Notes: a model not told the origin generated them from the sequence alone. A stretch of DNA of 64,000 bases from Hybos culiciformis (GCA_964007475.1 OZ023275.1:38435381-38499380), one strand, 5' to 3'. Counted from the first letter of the stretch, positions 1 to 15,200 are shown. Made by a program: numbers and translations.

Positions 1-3000
1 ATTTTTATTTACTAATAAACAAGTACTATTTATATACCATAAACTATTTATAATAAAGACAAATCACTTAGAACAGTTTGGGAATAAACATTGGAGACCC
101 AACATCGTAATTAAATCGTTGTTATTCGTAATTCGTAAATGTCAAACACAGTCAGAAAAAAAGACGCAAAAACAAAACAAATAGTGTAGAACACGGGTTA
201 TCACGTTTAATAATATCTCAATCCAATATAAAACAGTCAACAAGTAATTACGAAATATGAAATAATTTTTTTTATTCGAATTCGCCGTGTTTATTCCCAT
301 GTAAAGTAAACCATGAATTAAAATCAAAATTCCAATAAAATAAAATTCAATTGTCAAAATCATCCAAATATTTGTTTTGAAAATTAGGAAAAAAAGAAAA
401 AAGAAAAAAAAAGAAAGAAAATTTTAAATTATAATTCTTTTTGAAATTTCAACAATATTTATTACAATATTATAAGTTTTCAAATATAGCGAATAAAATA
501 TTTTTTAAAACATAAAGTTTTAAAAATAAAATAAAATTCCAAGTTGAACATTAAATAATCAAAAAATAAAAAAAATAAACAGAAAAAGACATATTGGACA
601 TTGGTTTTTGGTCGTCACCTCATTGGTGTTTAGAGATTGAATGAGAAATATTGAAGAAATTCAATTCAATTTAAACTTCAATCAACTTCAAACTAATTTT
701 AATTCGAACAATTTGAATGTCTAAATTGGAGTTTTTTTTTTTTTTATTTGTGAATTAACTATAATAATTTTATATTGATTACGTTACACGGCAAATAAAA
801 ATTGCAAAAATTTAGTGAACTTACTACAAAAGAAAATTTTTAAAATTTTTTTCTTTTGTTTTTGTGCAATATATAAAAAATATACTATAAAATACTAAAA
901 TAGCTAACAGGGTAACAGTAACAGGTAGGTACATTTTGTATATAATAAGTATATTAGGTATATTGGCATATATTAATAATTGTATTTCAGTACATATATA
1001 CATGTATCACAATTTTTATAAATACATATTTACATTTTTTTCTTACTTCATTTAAGAAAAATAAATTTTTTCTTTAGTTCTTTGAATTGCGCAAAAAAAA
1101 AAAGAAAATGATTTTTGCAATTTAAAATTTCGTTTACGTAGACCTATTTTCGTTATGATCTCATTGTTTTTGTTTTCTGTGATGTATTCGTTTGATAGGG
1201 TAGATACGAGAGATATGTACCTATAAATGTTTTTTTTTTTTTTTTTGAAAAATCAAGATTGATGTCAGTCAAAATCACTAATTTTTTAAACGATCTTTGA
1301 ATTTTTTCCCCACACAAAGAATTTGACAAAATTGGTATTTATAACTAATGTATATTGTCATTTTAATATATTATTTTCCTTTTTAAACCTAGAATCCTTT
1401 TTTTCCCTTTGGGAATTCTTCGTTTATTGTAATTCCGTCATTGAATTTTTATCTAAAATATTTAGTCCTCAACCTCGATTTAAGAAAATTTGTTTACAAA
1501 GTTAGTGTTGTCTTACATATTCGTAACGAACAAACCTAGGTATGTATCTACTCTAAGTTTGTAAACAGACATCTACCAGTGTCTCCTCGGACAGTGCAGT
1601 ACCTATCTAAATTTAATTTTATGATAAAGTATTTTGTTCCATGTCGATTTTTACTAAATAAAAATAAATAGTAAAAAACCATCTGTTTTTAAATATAAAA
1701 TTCTACTTAAATTTGGAATAAGTAATGTGTTTTTAAACATTTTTATGATTCATTAAGTATAATTTTTCCTTTGCTATTTCACACATAAAACTTGAACTTT
1801 GGACCTTTTTTTTTTTTAATTAGAAGCTTAAAACTATTAAAAATAAATAAATTAATTTTTATATAATTTTTATGTACTTGTACCTACATTGACTTTTATT
1901 TTGGTAATTGTTGTGAGAAGATGAAATTATTATTAAAAAAAAAGTTTCTGATGAGCAATATAAGACATAATTTTTTATTGAAGCATGTACCTTATGTGAG
2001 ATAACTTACATAATGTAGTTTGATAATGTTGCGTGATTGAATAAAAGTTCATGCGTTTTAATTTCAATAAAAAAAATAAGGTATTTCAGCATTTGGTTAA
2101 AAATTATATTATTTGCTAGGGTAGAAGTGGGTAAAGGATATAAAACTACAATAACTATTTAGCCTCGTATTTAGCATTAAGTAACTTTTAGCATAACACG
2201 AACGAACCTATTTTTTATCGAAATCACAAAACTCATGTTTGCTAATCTACAGTGTATCTAAGCTAGTAGTTTTTGTTTCAGAATCAGTTTACAAATTAAA
2301 AAAAGGAGATGTGCTTCTTTAGGCTCTAGGTAGGTACCTAATTACTCGATTTATGTTCGAAGATTATAATTGTTGTTATTATTATTACTTTGTTATTATT
2401 ATTTTTTAATTATTATTATTTTGTTATTATTAATAAAAATTATTATTTATTTCTGTATTAATGATTTAGCCGATAAAGTTATGAGAAACAGAGAATAATA
2501 AATATAAGTAAATCTTACTTTTGTGTTTCATTTTTTACATTTTTAATTCAATTATCAGTTTTTCCTTTTTTTTTAATATCCATCGTATAATTAAGATAAA
2601 TAATATAAATGTATTTTGTTTTAAATATAAAAGCACTTACTGGCTTAGTGTTAATATTTCCATTACCTATTAAAAATTTGTTAGACTCTAAAAAGCTGTG
2701 TATAAATGTGTGGGTACATTGTTGTTAATAAAGGACGAACACAAATTTTAAATTAATAAATGATCACCTTTTATTAAATTTTACTGATTACAAATACATT
2801 TAAAAATATAATTCTTAATTTCTTTTGTACTATTCACTTAAAATATAAACCTTATTTTTTACATTAACGATATTTTAATAAATTTGTTATACACATATAT
2901 AATAAAATATATACCTAATATTGTTTGTTTTGTTTTGTTTTGAGAAAATTAAATTTAAATTTAAAAAAAGATTTCTTATATATTTATTAAATAATATTTT

Positions 3001-3305
3001 GTGGTGTTATTCATCCCACAAATGCAGATAAAAAACCCTTTTTAGATATATAGATTAATAAACTTGAAATAAAAATTATTGGTGAATGAACATATTTGAG
3101 TCGCACTATTAGTGTAATGCGCTAGAGAATAGAACTAGCTTGCTCACAATAATTAGAGATTATATTAGCAGTTTGTTTTCCAATTACACAAACATTAAAA
3201 AAAATATCTTTTTTTCATATAAAATACTTTTAGCATTTTTAAAACATTTTTAATATTAAAAAATATTTCATATTATTTTAAAAAAATATTCTCAACAAAA
3301 CTAAA
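1..3305. other. AT-rich non-coding stretch, no gene seen
   Basis: No open frame here has coding character on either strand. It holds long A/T runs and a TTA-type microsatellite at about 2369-2450. If the VWA gene to the right continues past the candidate terminal exon at 3306-3361, its further exons would have to lie here or beyond the left edge, but I could not pick out any. Confidence 0.6.
2369..2450. repeat. TTA trinucleotide microsatellite, imperfect
   Basis: Repeated TTA units are interrupted by short T runs and two TTG units. It is a simple repeat in non-coding DNA. Confidence 0.7.
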
Positions 3306-3361
3306 CTAAATACTTATTTCCCTTGATTTATTGACGGAATACTGGACGAAACTGTGCTTGG
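3306..3361 (-). CDS. Candidate terminal exon of the VWA-domain gene
   Basis: On the minus strand an acceptor TTGCAG precedes 17 open codons beginning AKHSFVQYSV and a TAG stop at 3308-3306. It accepts phase 1, which is exactly what the donor at 4138 supplies. The segment has more G+C than its surroundings. It is short, and a chance match is possible. If it is wrong, the gene either stops at the TAG just after 4139 or continues to the left. Confidence 0.3.
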
Positions 3362-4138
3362 CTGCAATAAATTAAACTATAGCTACAATTATTTTGCTTT
3401 AAAGAAAGTTGATAGTTAATGCATGGTATAAATATTATATAAATAAAAATATATTTTTAAAAATTAAAAAAGCATACATTATGTGCACACATACCTGTGA
3501 TATTTAATTTTTTAATTGTACAATCTGAATCGTTTTAAATTTTAAAATAATTGAAAAGATAAATTAAAAAAGAATTACAGTAAGTATGTAACTGTGAATA
3601 AAGTTCAAAATTTCTATGTGGAATTCAAATCGAAGTCTAATCGAATCGAATTTTTAGATCACATTAGAATTTATATTTTATTGTTAACTCAGTTAATACG
3701 TAAATAGAAAAGATCTTGCAAAAAGATTGCTGAATATTTCTTGATTCTCTAAAATCATTATGTAAAAATTAAAATAAAAACCCAACTGAGAAGTGATTCA
3801 CCAATTTTTGTTTATTTAAGAATGAAATACTGGTTCGAAAAAAAATTTCCAGTTGTATTTCTTTGCATCGTAATTAAAAAATAAATAGTTTCTCATTGAT
3901 AACTAACCTATGTAGTTTATGTTTTATAACTCACTGTCAATTGAAAGTCAAGAAAAATGTTTATACCATGCCTAAAAAAAATTTTAAAAGCAAATAGATT
4001 TTATTGTAATTTTATAGAAGAGGAAGAGATCATAGTAAAAAAGACAAAATTACAATAATAACTAATTACATATTTATGTATTAAGTTGTTGCTAAAAGCT
4101 TATTAATGCTAAGTAAAATATTTTATTAACAAACTAAC

Positions 4139-7100
4139 CACCAATTGGTGTTTCCAATGTTGCCGTTCGTGTTTGTGTATCAATTTTAATTTGTAAATTT
4201 GACATTGTTGTATCTATTGGTACATCAATATCCTGCGAACCTCTGTAACTATCCGATACCAAAGTTATCTGAGTCAAACAAAAAAGATATACACATATTT
4301 TATATTTAATAATTTATACACATATTAAAATAGAATCTATGCTTTTCTCACCATATTGTCTTCAAGTTGCCGTTGCTCGCTAGCATTAGATCCCATATAA
4401 ATTATTTCACCTCCAGATCTAATTGCAATTTTGCCCAAAACTCCACCAGTTATATCTTCCGATTCGTTTTCATTGAAAGCCTTATCTCCGAACCAAATTA
4501 AATATAACTAGAAAGAAATACATTGTCGTAAAGTAAATTTATTTTAGTTAAAAAAAAGAAAAGGGAAACGAAATTTAATGGAATATTTTTATCATTTCAA
4601 AAAATAACATATTTTCTTACTCGTATACGCTTTTTTAATAGAGCAATTCCAGCGTGATGTGCTAATTCTGAATTTATGGGTATTGATGCGGCACTAATAA
4701 AAACAGCGCTGTCGTAAGGAATTAATTCATATGCTTTTATAATTCCGAGGAATGGATTTCCGGGTAAATATTGCTGTTTTAAACTGTTTAATCCAGCCAA
4801 AAATGTTCTTGTGTTTTGAAATCGATATGTTACCGATACACCTAAAATAATAAATAAAACTAGTTAATATAAAATTTAATATACTTAAAATACAAAATAA
4901 ATTTTTAAATAGAATACAAATATGTTGTAGCTACTACTTGTAGATAGTAGCAAAAAAAAGTGCTTAAAATTTTGAATTAATTAAATAAAATTTCTAATTA
5001 AATGTAAAGAAATCGTAAAAATTTCGTAATGTTTTTGGATACTACAGAAATATGTGTATAGTATAAATAATTGTTCTGCGCTCTAACCATTATTTTTTTT
5101 TAATATAGGTATAATTAAAAAGGCTTGAAAGTTTCATTCTTTAATACATATTCTGATTCAGAAAATATTTTTTTCAATATTCTGTCATATTTCTTATAAG
5201 ATCAAAGTTTAAAACTGATTATATTATGAGTGAGTGAAATAAATTAAATGTTACAATTTTACTTTAGTTTTAAATAATATTTTATTGTATTCAAACGTGT
5301 TTTTATTTTTTTTTATTTATAAATTATTTGGTTGGTAAATAAATAATTTTTTTTTAATTCACTGATAAATTCAAAAATAATCTAAATAAAAAATGAAATA
5401 ATAATAAAGTATTTTACTAAAATAAAATAAAAAATCTTTAAAATATAAATAATCTATGATTTTCATATCAAAAACCAACATATCACAAGCATATATATTT
5501 TCAAGAATGAAATAAATATTTATTAATATTAATTTATTTTCTATAAATTCAAGGTCTAAATTCTCATTGAGAATTTTGGATAAAAAAATATGTAGATAAT
5601 TAGAAATTATTTAGTTAGACGGTTTCATATTTTTATGAAAACTACTTGTGTCATCAAGCCCATAATATATAAGTACATACTTATAAAAGGCTTCTCAACT
5701 TAAGTGGTTTGACTAATTATATATAAAAAAAAGTCAGAGTTCCAGTTTTCTTAGTACCGTAAAAACTTAATTCAATCGCGATGTTCTTTTTTGATTTCGA
5801 ATTTCAAAAAATTTATTAACTACTTAGATGTATTTTTGCACTATTAATTTACTAGGAAATTTGAAGATAGTGTCAAAATGCTTTATTTAAATAAAAATAA
5901 ATAATTTAAAATTAAGACGCAAAAATGTTATGTTTCTACTTTTTTTTTTTGTAAGTGGATGGATATAAATAAATTATTTTAATTAAAAATTTATATACCT
6001 AAGTTTTTTTTTTTTATTTTGATAAATGGAAGTAAATTGCTAAGATTAACTTCGACGAAAAAAAAAAAAAAAAAAATTAAATTGTGCACAAAATCAGTTT
6101 TATAAATAAAATGTGTACAGATTAAAATTTAATTTTTTTCTGTTGCTCTCCATCTACTTAACTGAAAAACTAATTGAAAATAAATTTCTCCACGATAAAT
6201 GCTCTTATCGTATTGCATGTAGTTAAATAGGGCTAAAACCTTTTGCTTTCTATAAAATTTTTCAAAATAATTAAATTAGCAATAAATTTCTTTAAAAAAA
6301 AAAAAAAAATTAATTGTAATTACACAACTTGTTATCCTTACATAATGATATGATGTAAACTATTTTTATACAATGAAATTTTTTTTTTTACGATTATAAA
6401 TTGAAATATTTAACATTTATGCATAAGTATTTGATTATTTTTAATTTGAATTAACTTAAATTAGATGCACATAATATTAATAGCTAGCTCATCTTTATTA
6501 TATAAGTATTTTCTTCGAACACCGTTTGGGAACAAAGGTGTATTATTGAAAAAGAAAGGTATCTTCAAAATAGGCTCTTACATATTTATATTTATTTATA
6601 ATTCTGATCGAGCCGATTAAAGAATTCTATTTCTCTAAGAAGGCTATAAATTATTTTAAGAAGTTGTTGTTTTATTTTATTAAACGTGATCAATGTTGCA
6701 AGGCGGGAACTTAATTTTAATTTTAGCTTAAATAAATGTTTGTTGTCATAATGTTATAATAAATTTTTTTAACAAATAAGAAGTCTTCGATATTTCTCTA
6801 GTTGAATGTTATATACAAATTATAAACTTTTCTATATAAGTACAAATTCATCATATTCAATTATTATTTTTATTTTTCTAGCATCTAATTTGTCTTTTTA
6901 ATTTCATTTGTTATGATGCTGAAAAGTGTGAACATAAAAAATATGTAAGGTTTTATTTACCTGCATAATGTTGTATGTTTTTATGTAGGTATATTTCTAC
7001 ATGAAGAAAACTTAAACCTCCGATTAAAAAACAACCTCAACAACTCATATTACTTCTTATTTATTTTTTTTTTTTTGCCGAATCGTTATGAAAAGTATGT

Positions 7101-9278
7101 CATAATAACATGCTCTAAAAATATTCTTTCAGCATGTACTTAAGTGCAATAACTTTTTTGTTTATTTATTTTAAATGCAAATGCATTTTTCATCATATTC
7201 TCAAATTACCAAACAAAAAAAAAATGAATAAGATTTATTTTTTTTTTGGTTTTTTTTTTTATTTTGTCCGTGAAATAGATGTTATCTTATAATACAAATT
7301 AGTTATAAAATTATAATTTATTTCATGAATGAAATGTTGTATAAATTTGACTTTAAAAATTATATTCATTCAATTATCCGAATAATTATTCTTTCTGGTG
7401 ATATTTGAATAAAAAAAAAAAACTAGATTAAATTATTTAGTGAGTGCAACTTCAAATTTTCTTCCATTTGTATATAAAAATTAATAATTGGTTCATAATT
7501 TTCTGGCTATAAACTAAAAGGTCAATATTAAATAGAACAGATAAAATCAAATTTGCGCGCTAGTTTTGTTATTTATAAACTATATCTACATTATCTAAAT
7601 ATAATATGCTATAAAATATGTAAACAATTATAATTATTAAAATTAATATACAAAACTTCTATTTCACATTTTATAACAAATTCAAAATGTGAAAGCTTTA
7701 AAGTTTTTTGTACCATTTTATCTTACAAAACACATTGTTTAACTTGCACTTGGTTCAACTATTATTATTATTATTTGTTAAGCTTAAACCATCTTTTGAA
7801 CTAAGTACATAGATTGAAGTTTTATTTTAATTTTTATTCCTGTCAGGCAAAAATTCAACTTAAGAAAACATTATTTCAAATTTTCAAGTAATGAAATTAT
7901 TTATTTATACTTATGCAAATCTGTTTTTAAAGCCTCGTTTTTTTTTTTTTCCTTTTTATATTTAAATTTTGTTTGTAAACAAAGTTATAATAAACAGTAA
8001 AATAATATCGCTTGCTTATGAAAGCATAAACATAAATATATACCATTCATTCAGATTGTGTAGATATTTGATCAAGTGAATTGAGGAATTTTAAAAGAAT
8101 GCAGTTTTTGTGGGAATTAAATTTAATCTTCGCCTTACAAAACACTTTTGCTTTCAAATATATGTTCGTTTCAAGTTTAATATATTAAGTATAGAAATAC
8201 ATACTTATATACATGTATATATATGTATTTAGAGGGAAGGTTAAAGAATTTATTTTATAATTTTTTTATTAAGCAAGTAAATTTTTAATTTTGTATTATT
8301 CTATATTGAAAAAGTTTTGGACAAAAATCTAATCATTAAATTCTCACCTGTTGCATTTAATCCTAAAAGTATTATATCTAATGGTTTATTTGTTGATATT
8401 AATGCTTTATCCCATAATTGTTTTGTTTGTTCTAATGAATTTATTGTTGGATCTACGATAACTGCTATCGGTGTCCTCAAATAAATATCTTCAACATATT
8501 CACGTAAACTTTCGTGTGGTAATAATATTCTTTTCGGTTTTTTTATTTGTTTTTCCATCATAATTTGTTTATTTTGTTTACTCTGACGTGTCATTAGCGT
8601 TGGAAAAATAGTTGTTGTACCAATTAACATTTCCGGTTCGTCCAATAATCTTGATCCATTGATTTCATCAAAATCAGATTCATTATCTTCATCAATTCCT
8701 GCTGCTTCTATTTCAGTGTCATTCTCATTCAATGAATGATTTCTCATTTTTAAATTATTTTCATCAATTTCTTCTGTATAAAAAATGTGTTGTTTCATTT
8801 CATTTGGTGTTTCAATCACATCATCACCGGTTGTCTCGTTAAAGATGTTGTCCATCATTGAATTAAAATTTTCATTCAAGGATTCTTCAATTGGATTGTT
8901 TATTGAAAATTCAGATACATTTTTAATTATTTCTTTAAGTGGTTCTGGTAATATCGTTGTATAAATTAGATTTTTATCATCAACTATGCTGTCCCCATCA
9001 TTATCATTGATAATTAATGCATTATTGGATGATTCATTGGAAGTTATTTCAATGGATTTAACTACTGTTGTTGTCTCAGTAGTAGTCTGTTGTATTGCAT
9101 TTCCCAATTTTATTAAATGTTGTTGTAATTCATTGAAATGATTTTCTAATTCTTTTTTAATTGGGTCGAAAATTTTTTCTTCTTCATTAATGTTTGTCAA
9201 TGTTTTTTCATCTTCTTGGCAAGATATATTTATTATATTTTTTAAAATAAACAAAGTTATTAAATTTTTAAGGAACAT
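4139..9278 (-). CDS. Secreted protein with divergent hemicentin-type VWA domain, 3' end uncertain
   Basis: Four exons are read on the minus strand: 9278-8348, 4841-4621, 4507-4352 and 4268-4139. All have GT-AG borders and phase carries across each junction; the first intron is about 3.5 kb. The protein opens with a hydrophobic signal peptide (MFLKNLITLFIL, about residues 1-20). Roughly 250 acidic, Asn/Thr-rich residues with several N-glycosylation sequons follow. A domain then aligns with the hemicentin VWA fold: AVIVDPTIN at the metal-site strand, then DSAVFISAASI, LYLIWFGDKAF and GEIIYMGS as core strands, ending ATLETPIG where hemicentin has its NPLGK-type turn. The metal-ion site looks degenerate: hemicentin's D-x-T-x-S is DPTIN here, and the GGGDCPE loop is replaced. 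The last exon either uses the donor GTTAGT at 4138 or runs into a TAG two codons later. A phase-compatible candidate terminal exon lies at 3361-3306 (17 codons plus TAG), giving about 497 residues. The family call is by resemblance; the exons are solid. Confidence 0.75.
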
Positions 9279-12200
9279 TATTGTTAAATTTATTTGATCC
9301 TATGTATTTTTTTTTTTTTTTAAATTTATTATTTAATCGTTTTTTGTTTTTAAATCTTTGTTGTTTAAGTATATATTAAAGTTTTTTTTTTAAATATTGA
9401 ATTTTTCAATTTCTGTCATATTAATTCAAGTCTTTATCATGTTCATAGTTTTCCAATATTAATTTAACTTCATGGGTTTTTTTAACTATTATTGAAAGAA
9501 ATGTTTTTGTAAGTATATGTGTTATTTTCTTTCAAGGGAAATCAAAACGTTAACAAATAAAATTCAATTATATTTATAGACTATCGAAGATTCAATCATA
9601 TTATTGATTTATTTTAATAATCTCATCAAAACTCCAATAAACAATATTATAACTCAAAAGAAATATTGAGCATACCCAATGAGCTACACACAAAATTGCC
9701 TAGCTAATAGAACAAATGTTTTTTTTTTCTAATAAAACTAATTAAGTTTAAGTTATAAATTCTTTACTAAACAATGAAATTAGTTTAGGTTCTGATTTGA
9801 AACTTAACGAAACTATACTTAAATTCAAATAAAAAAAAAAAAAAACACTTAAAAGCTATTAATTATCTGAAAACATAAATATTCTTTTATTATTATTTTA
9901 ATATTTTCTTTTGATTTTATTTTAAATTCAAATAAATAAAAATAAAAAACAAAAATGTTTTAATGATGCATAAACATTAAAAAAAATAAAAAATAAATAA
10001 AAATTGAATGGTCAAGGTCATTTATACATTTTTTTTTAACATAATTTTCTATGTACGACACATAAGACATTTTTTTTTCTTCTGATTTTTAACGGCAACT
10101 TGTAAATTTTGATTTATTTCCATATTATTATTTTTTTTTTTTCAACTAATCGATTAAAAAATAAACAAGCAACATCATGGACTTGAACGAAAAACAATAT
10201 TCACATTGTGTATAAAAATTGAAAAACGAAAATTAATGAAATGGCGGGAAAATAGTCGGAGTTCTTGAAAAAAAAAAAGATATAATTTAATACTATCTTA
10301 ACTGAGAATTATTTCTACGAACAATCTATTTCAGTCTAGTAGACTCTGTAACAAAATCTAGTTATATAACTTCAGATTAACTAATTAGTTTTAATAGAGA
10401 AGTGAATATGGATTTTTCGTTACATTTGGAAAGAAAAGATTAATTAAATGGATTGAATTAGGTTTAAAAAATTAATTTGTTCTGACATTTCCCGAATAAT
10501 AAAATATTGTTTTGATGAAGATTTATGTTTCAAATTTAAACTTATATATATATCGGTCTGCAATAAAAACGTAGGCCTATTGCTGCATATAAATATGGTC
10601 CTTGATTTAACAAAATCAAACAATGTTTTTTTTTTTTATATATATTTTCAAGTTTGATTTGTTAAAATCTGTTAATTTTTTTTTTTTGTTATATTTTATG
10701 TTATATTGAAGTTCATTTAAAGTATTAAAATTCGTAAGTTCATTTAAACCATTTGTAAATGTATAGTAAAATTGTTAAAACTTGTGATAAAATGAAACTA
10801 AAGTATTGTCAATATTTTATTGTTTTTCATGTTCTTATTCTTAGTAATATGCATTATTAATAAATTCTTTAAAATTTGATATTCATAAAATTTTTAAGGG
10901 ATTGTAGAAAAAATTAGTATTAAATTATTTTTAATATTTTTTTCCAAGAAAACGTAATTATTTTTTGTAGCTTATTATACTTTTAAAATTTTATTATTTT
11001 CCAAATTAGTTTTTAGTTAAGATATATTTTTAATAGATTTCAAAAAAAAAAATTGTATATTTTACCAGACGTCATTGCCTTGCAGTGACAATAAATTAAT
11101 GAATTCACGTCAATCCATGTAAATTCGAATTGTTTGAATAAAAAAAAAAAAAAAAATTTGAAAATCAAAATCACGATTTCGTACATATATCTACACCTTG
11201 TACAATGATAAAATAAACTTGACAGTATTATGCTAATTTAAGAAAAAAAAAAAAATAGATACTGATTGATAACCTAATCATCTTCATTAACAAACACAAT
11301 ATTTTGAAAAATAGTTTGATTCGTGTTTTTATTGTAATTAATTCCAGACAAAAAAAAAAAAGAAACAAATTAGAGTTTTTTTTTTTTTTTTTTAATTAAT
11401 TACTATTGACACTTTCCATTTTTTTCTAGTTTTATATTTTTGTAAGATTTCTTTCAGCTATATATATTAATGTTTATAGTCAGCCTGAAAATCTACCAAT
11501 TTAGTAGGTATATTTTATTTTAATAATTTTTTTTTTTTCTTTCATATTGATAAAAAAATTGATAACTTGTGATTTATTATTTTAATCTTTCGTTCACTCA
11601 TTTGTATATCTACTCGTTTGTACACATATATATTACGCTCTAAAAAGTTTTTAATTTATTCTATATAATATAGTTTCATATAAATGTACACTTTTAAATA
11701 TTGTTACAATTTAACGATTTTTTTTTTTTTTTTACGATCTGTTGTAGATTAAAAGTTGAATTTAATTTTCTGCATCTAATAATAAATTTATATAATTCAC
11801 AAAACTGTCAGGTTTTAAAAAAAATTTTATGGTTGCATATCCATTCATGTTGGCTAAACAATTTGTGAAGCAAGTAGTAAACTAATTTTTTATTGAGCGA
11901 AATTTGAAGAACTTAGCACCTTGTATATGGTTTTTAAAAAAACATGAATTATGTACAAATTTAGTTTCCGATAATATAATAAACAAAAAAACAAAAACAT
12001 TTTTGCACAGTGTTTGTATTACAGAACTACAAGTTTTGTATTTAATATGAAAAATTAATTACATGTTTTGGGCGAAAAAAATAAAAATAAAAACAAAAGA
12101 TTTAAGCAACAAACTTCTTTTTTTTCCTTTAAAACCGAATAAAAAATTGAAACAGAATATTCTCTAGAACCGAGTTACATTAGAACAATGGTAAACTACG

Positions 12201-15200
12201 GTTTCGAAAATAATCTTAAATATTCAAATTTGTTTAATGAAATCATTTATTTTTTGACGTTTTTTTTTGAAAATCGAGGATACTGAAAGTTTATACTACT
12301 TAAATAAAAATATCTGAGTTTAGCTTTAAGAATTGAAATTTATTTCTAGTGATAACCAGATATTAGTGGTTACAGAACTTTTGTGAATGCTTTTCCATGT
12401 TTACAAGTTAAACTACTTTGGGGTAAGTGAAGTCAAATAAATTTTTTTGTGTTTTATAATAAAACTAATTATGATTAAGTAAAAAATTATCTTTATTCAT
12501 TTAAAAAAAAAATAAAATAAAAAAAAACCTATAAGTTCAAATAATTACACAATGCATGTGTAATTATTAAAAATAAAATATTGGTTCCTTTTCTCGCAAT
12601 AAAAACCAGTTTTAAATTGTTTACCAAAAAAAAAAATAGAAATTTAAATTGTTTTTTTTTTTTTCTTTAAATTCAAACTTTCTCATACTTCTTACCGCGA
12701 TGAAACAACCAAAAAGAAATATATATATGTATATCTGATCTATTAATATTATATTTTGTTTATGTTTTTAATTATAAAGTCTTTGCAAACAACATATTTT
12801 AAACTAACAATTAACGCATTTAAATATAATTAATTGTTTTAAAATATTATCCAAATAAATATATTATGTTAAATAAGAAATAAATAAAAATTTCTAAATA
12901 TGGAAATTTTTTTGACTAAATATTTTAAAACTTGAAGATTTTTTGTTTGTAAAAAGAAACCTATCGTAACTTTCGTCGTCTTTTTAAGTGTCAACAGTTA
13001 TTTAATAGCTTGCAAAATTATCATTATTATTATGCTAATTTGTTAATAATTACAGTTTTTGTGTTTCTGTCGTTGAACCAAACGACTCTATAATACTTCT
13101 AAGTTATAAATTACACAATAATTTGTGTTCTGAAGAAATTTTTTAGCGCTAATTTAACTTTAATTAGAAAAAATTTCACGGTTTTCTAAAAGCTATTAAA
13201 GTGATATTTAAAAAAATCAATAAGCAAATAAAAATAAATTTCAATAAATGAACCTACAATAAATCAAATATTATTTATTTAATAAAAACTGAGAAAAATT
13301 AATTAAAAAAAATCTAAATCAGCTGATGTGAGCTCTCGTTGCAAAACAAAAAAAAACAAGTTCTAGATAGAAGTAATAACAATAATAAAAAAAAATTCTG
13401 ACTTTTAGACTAAAGGCTTAAGAAGGTAAAAATAGTATCCAAGCTGGTTGTTAACATTTAACATTTAACATTTTTATTTTTTTACATGACAAAAAAACAA
13501 TCAACTTTCTTTAGAAAGTTTTTTTAATTATAAATTCATAAGAATTTTTTTTTTTGTTTTATTCTGTTTAAATTTTTTTTTGGATTAAACATATAATTTT
13601 TTAACACCTACATTTAACGAAAAAAAAAATTTTTTGAAAAGTTATTTTCAATTTTAATTTGTAATTGTTTGAATTAAAATTTTTGTTATATTAATTAAAA
13701 TCTCATGATTCTTCAAAAAATTAGTTTAAAAAAAAATTAAAACGTGATAAATAGAAAAAAAAAAACAAACTGAAGGCAAAAAAAGAATATATATATGACA
13801 ATAAATTCTGAAATTCTTAAAAAATTTATTTAATTATTTTTTCTGCTATTTTTTATTTTATTTTTATTTTTTTTTTTTTTGTTTTCTTTTGCTAATGTAA
13901 AACACGTTTGAGCTCTAACTCGATTATAATGAAACTGAAAGCTAAACGATTCAAATCAGATATTAAGTTAAGTTAATGAAAAAAAAAAAATATGAAATCT
14001 TAAGAAAAAAAAAAATAAAGAAAAAAAAAAATCTACTTTAAATATGTATAAACTCACCTTTTATTAATTTAAATCTTCAGCTCAAACTACAAAAAAAAAA
14101 AAAAAAACAAATCTTATTTCTCTCTTTTAATTTTAATTCTGCGAAAAAGATCTACTTGTGTGTTAAGCAAGATATTAAACTATTTTTTTTATATGAGCCG
14201 TTTATTTTGAAAGTGGTTTAAGTCCATTTGTTCTTGTATTGAGATATTTAAGGTTTTGTGTTTGAATTGATTTAAAAATACACATTAATATTTCCATAAG
14301 TAATTTTCAAGTGTCAAAATCAAAGCGGTTTTAATGATACTAGACTAAAATTGTTTATAAATAAAAAGAAGATATACTATTATGCATATTGTTATCATTA
14401 ACTATTGGACTTAAACTACTTTCAAAATAAACGGCTCATATAGAAGATTAAAGTTTTCTTTCTACTTCGGAATCTATAATTTTTATTTTATTAAAAAAAA
14501 GTATCAGCAAAATTTCTAATAATTGTAAAATACTTTTAAAATGCTCTCAATCCCCAAACTAAATAAAAATTCACCCAAAAATATCCATCAAGTCCAATTG
14601 GATAAAGTTCACCGATATATTGGATAAAGCATCTTAACTATTTACTGAATGCATATTAAAGATGCATATTTAAACTTAAAAAAAAAAAAAAAGCATTCAA
14701 CAACATGTTGGTTGTTTCACCTAGTACGTTTACAGCCAAAAAATCGAATGCAACTACATAAATTCATTATCTCAAATACTATTTTACCAAACTCTATTCA
14801 ATATTTTTTTTTTTCAAAATTATAATGAAAAAGCTTTGCAAATGAACTTGATTGTTTAGTTATTGCATTTAATAAATTTATATATATAAAAAAAAAAAAA
14901 AAAACAAATGTAAATAAATAAATCAAAATAAAATGTGTGTCTTATAAAAAAACATTGTAGACACGTTTTCTCATATTTATTAAAAATAAATTTATACTAA
15001 ACCAGTAATCAATTTAAAAAAAAAAAAAAAAAATAAACATATAGGTATATTACATATATAATATGTATGTATAGGCCTTTTTTTTTAAATAAATATATGT
15101 ACAGATCTACTATTAAAAAAATATGGGCTAATAATATCAATAATAATAATTACTTTAAAAAATGATTTATGTATATGATTTAAAAAGGTGTAAATGGCAC

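Noticed and set aside
142..363. Open frame of 73 codons on the minus strand
   Set aside because: Hydrophobic low-complexity translation of A/T-rich DNA, with no splice context or family resemblance.
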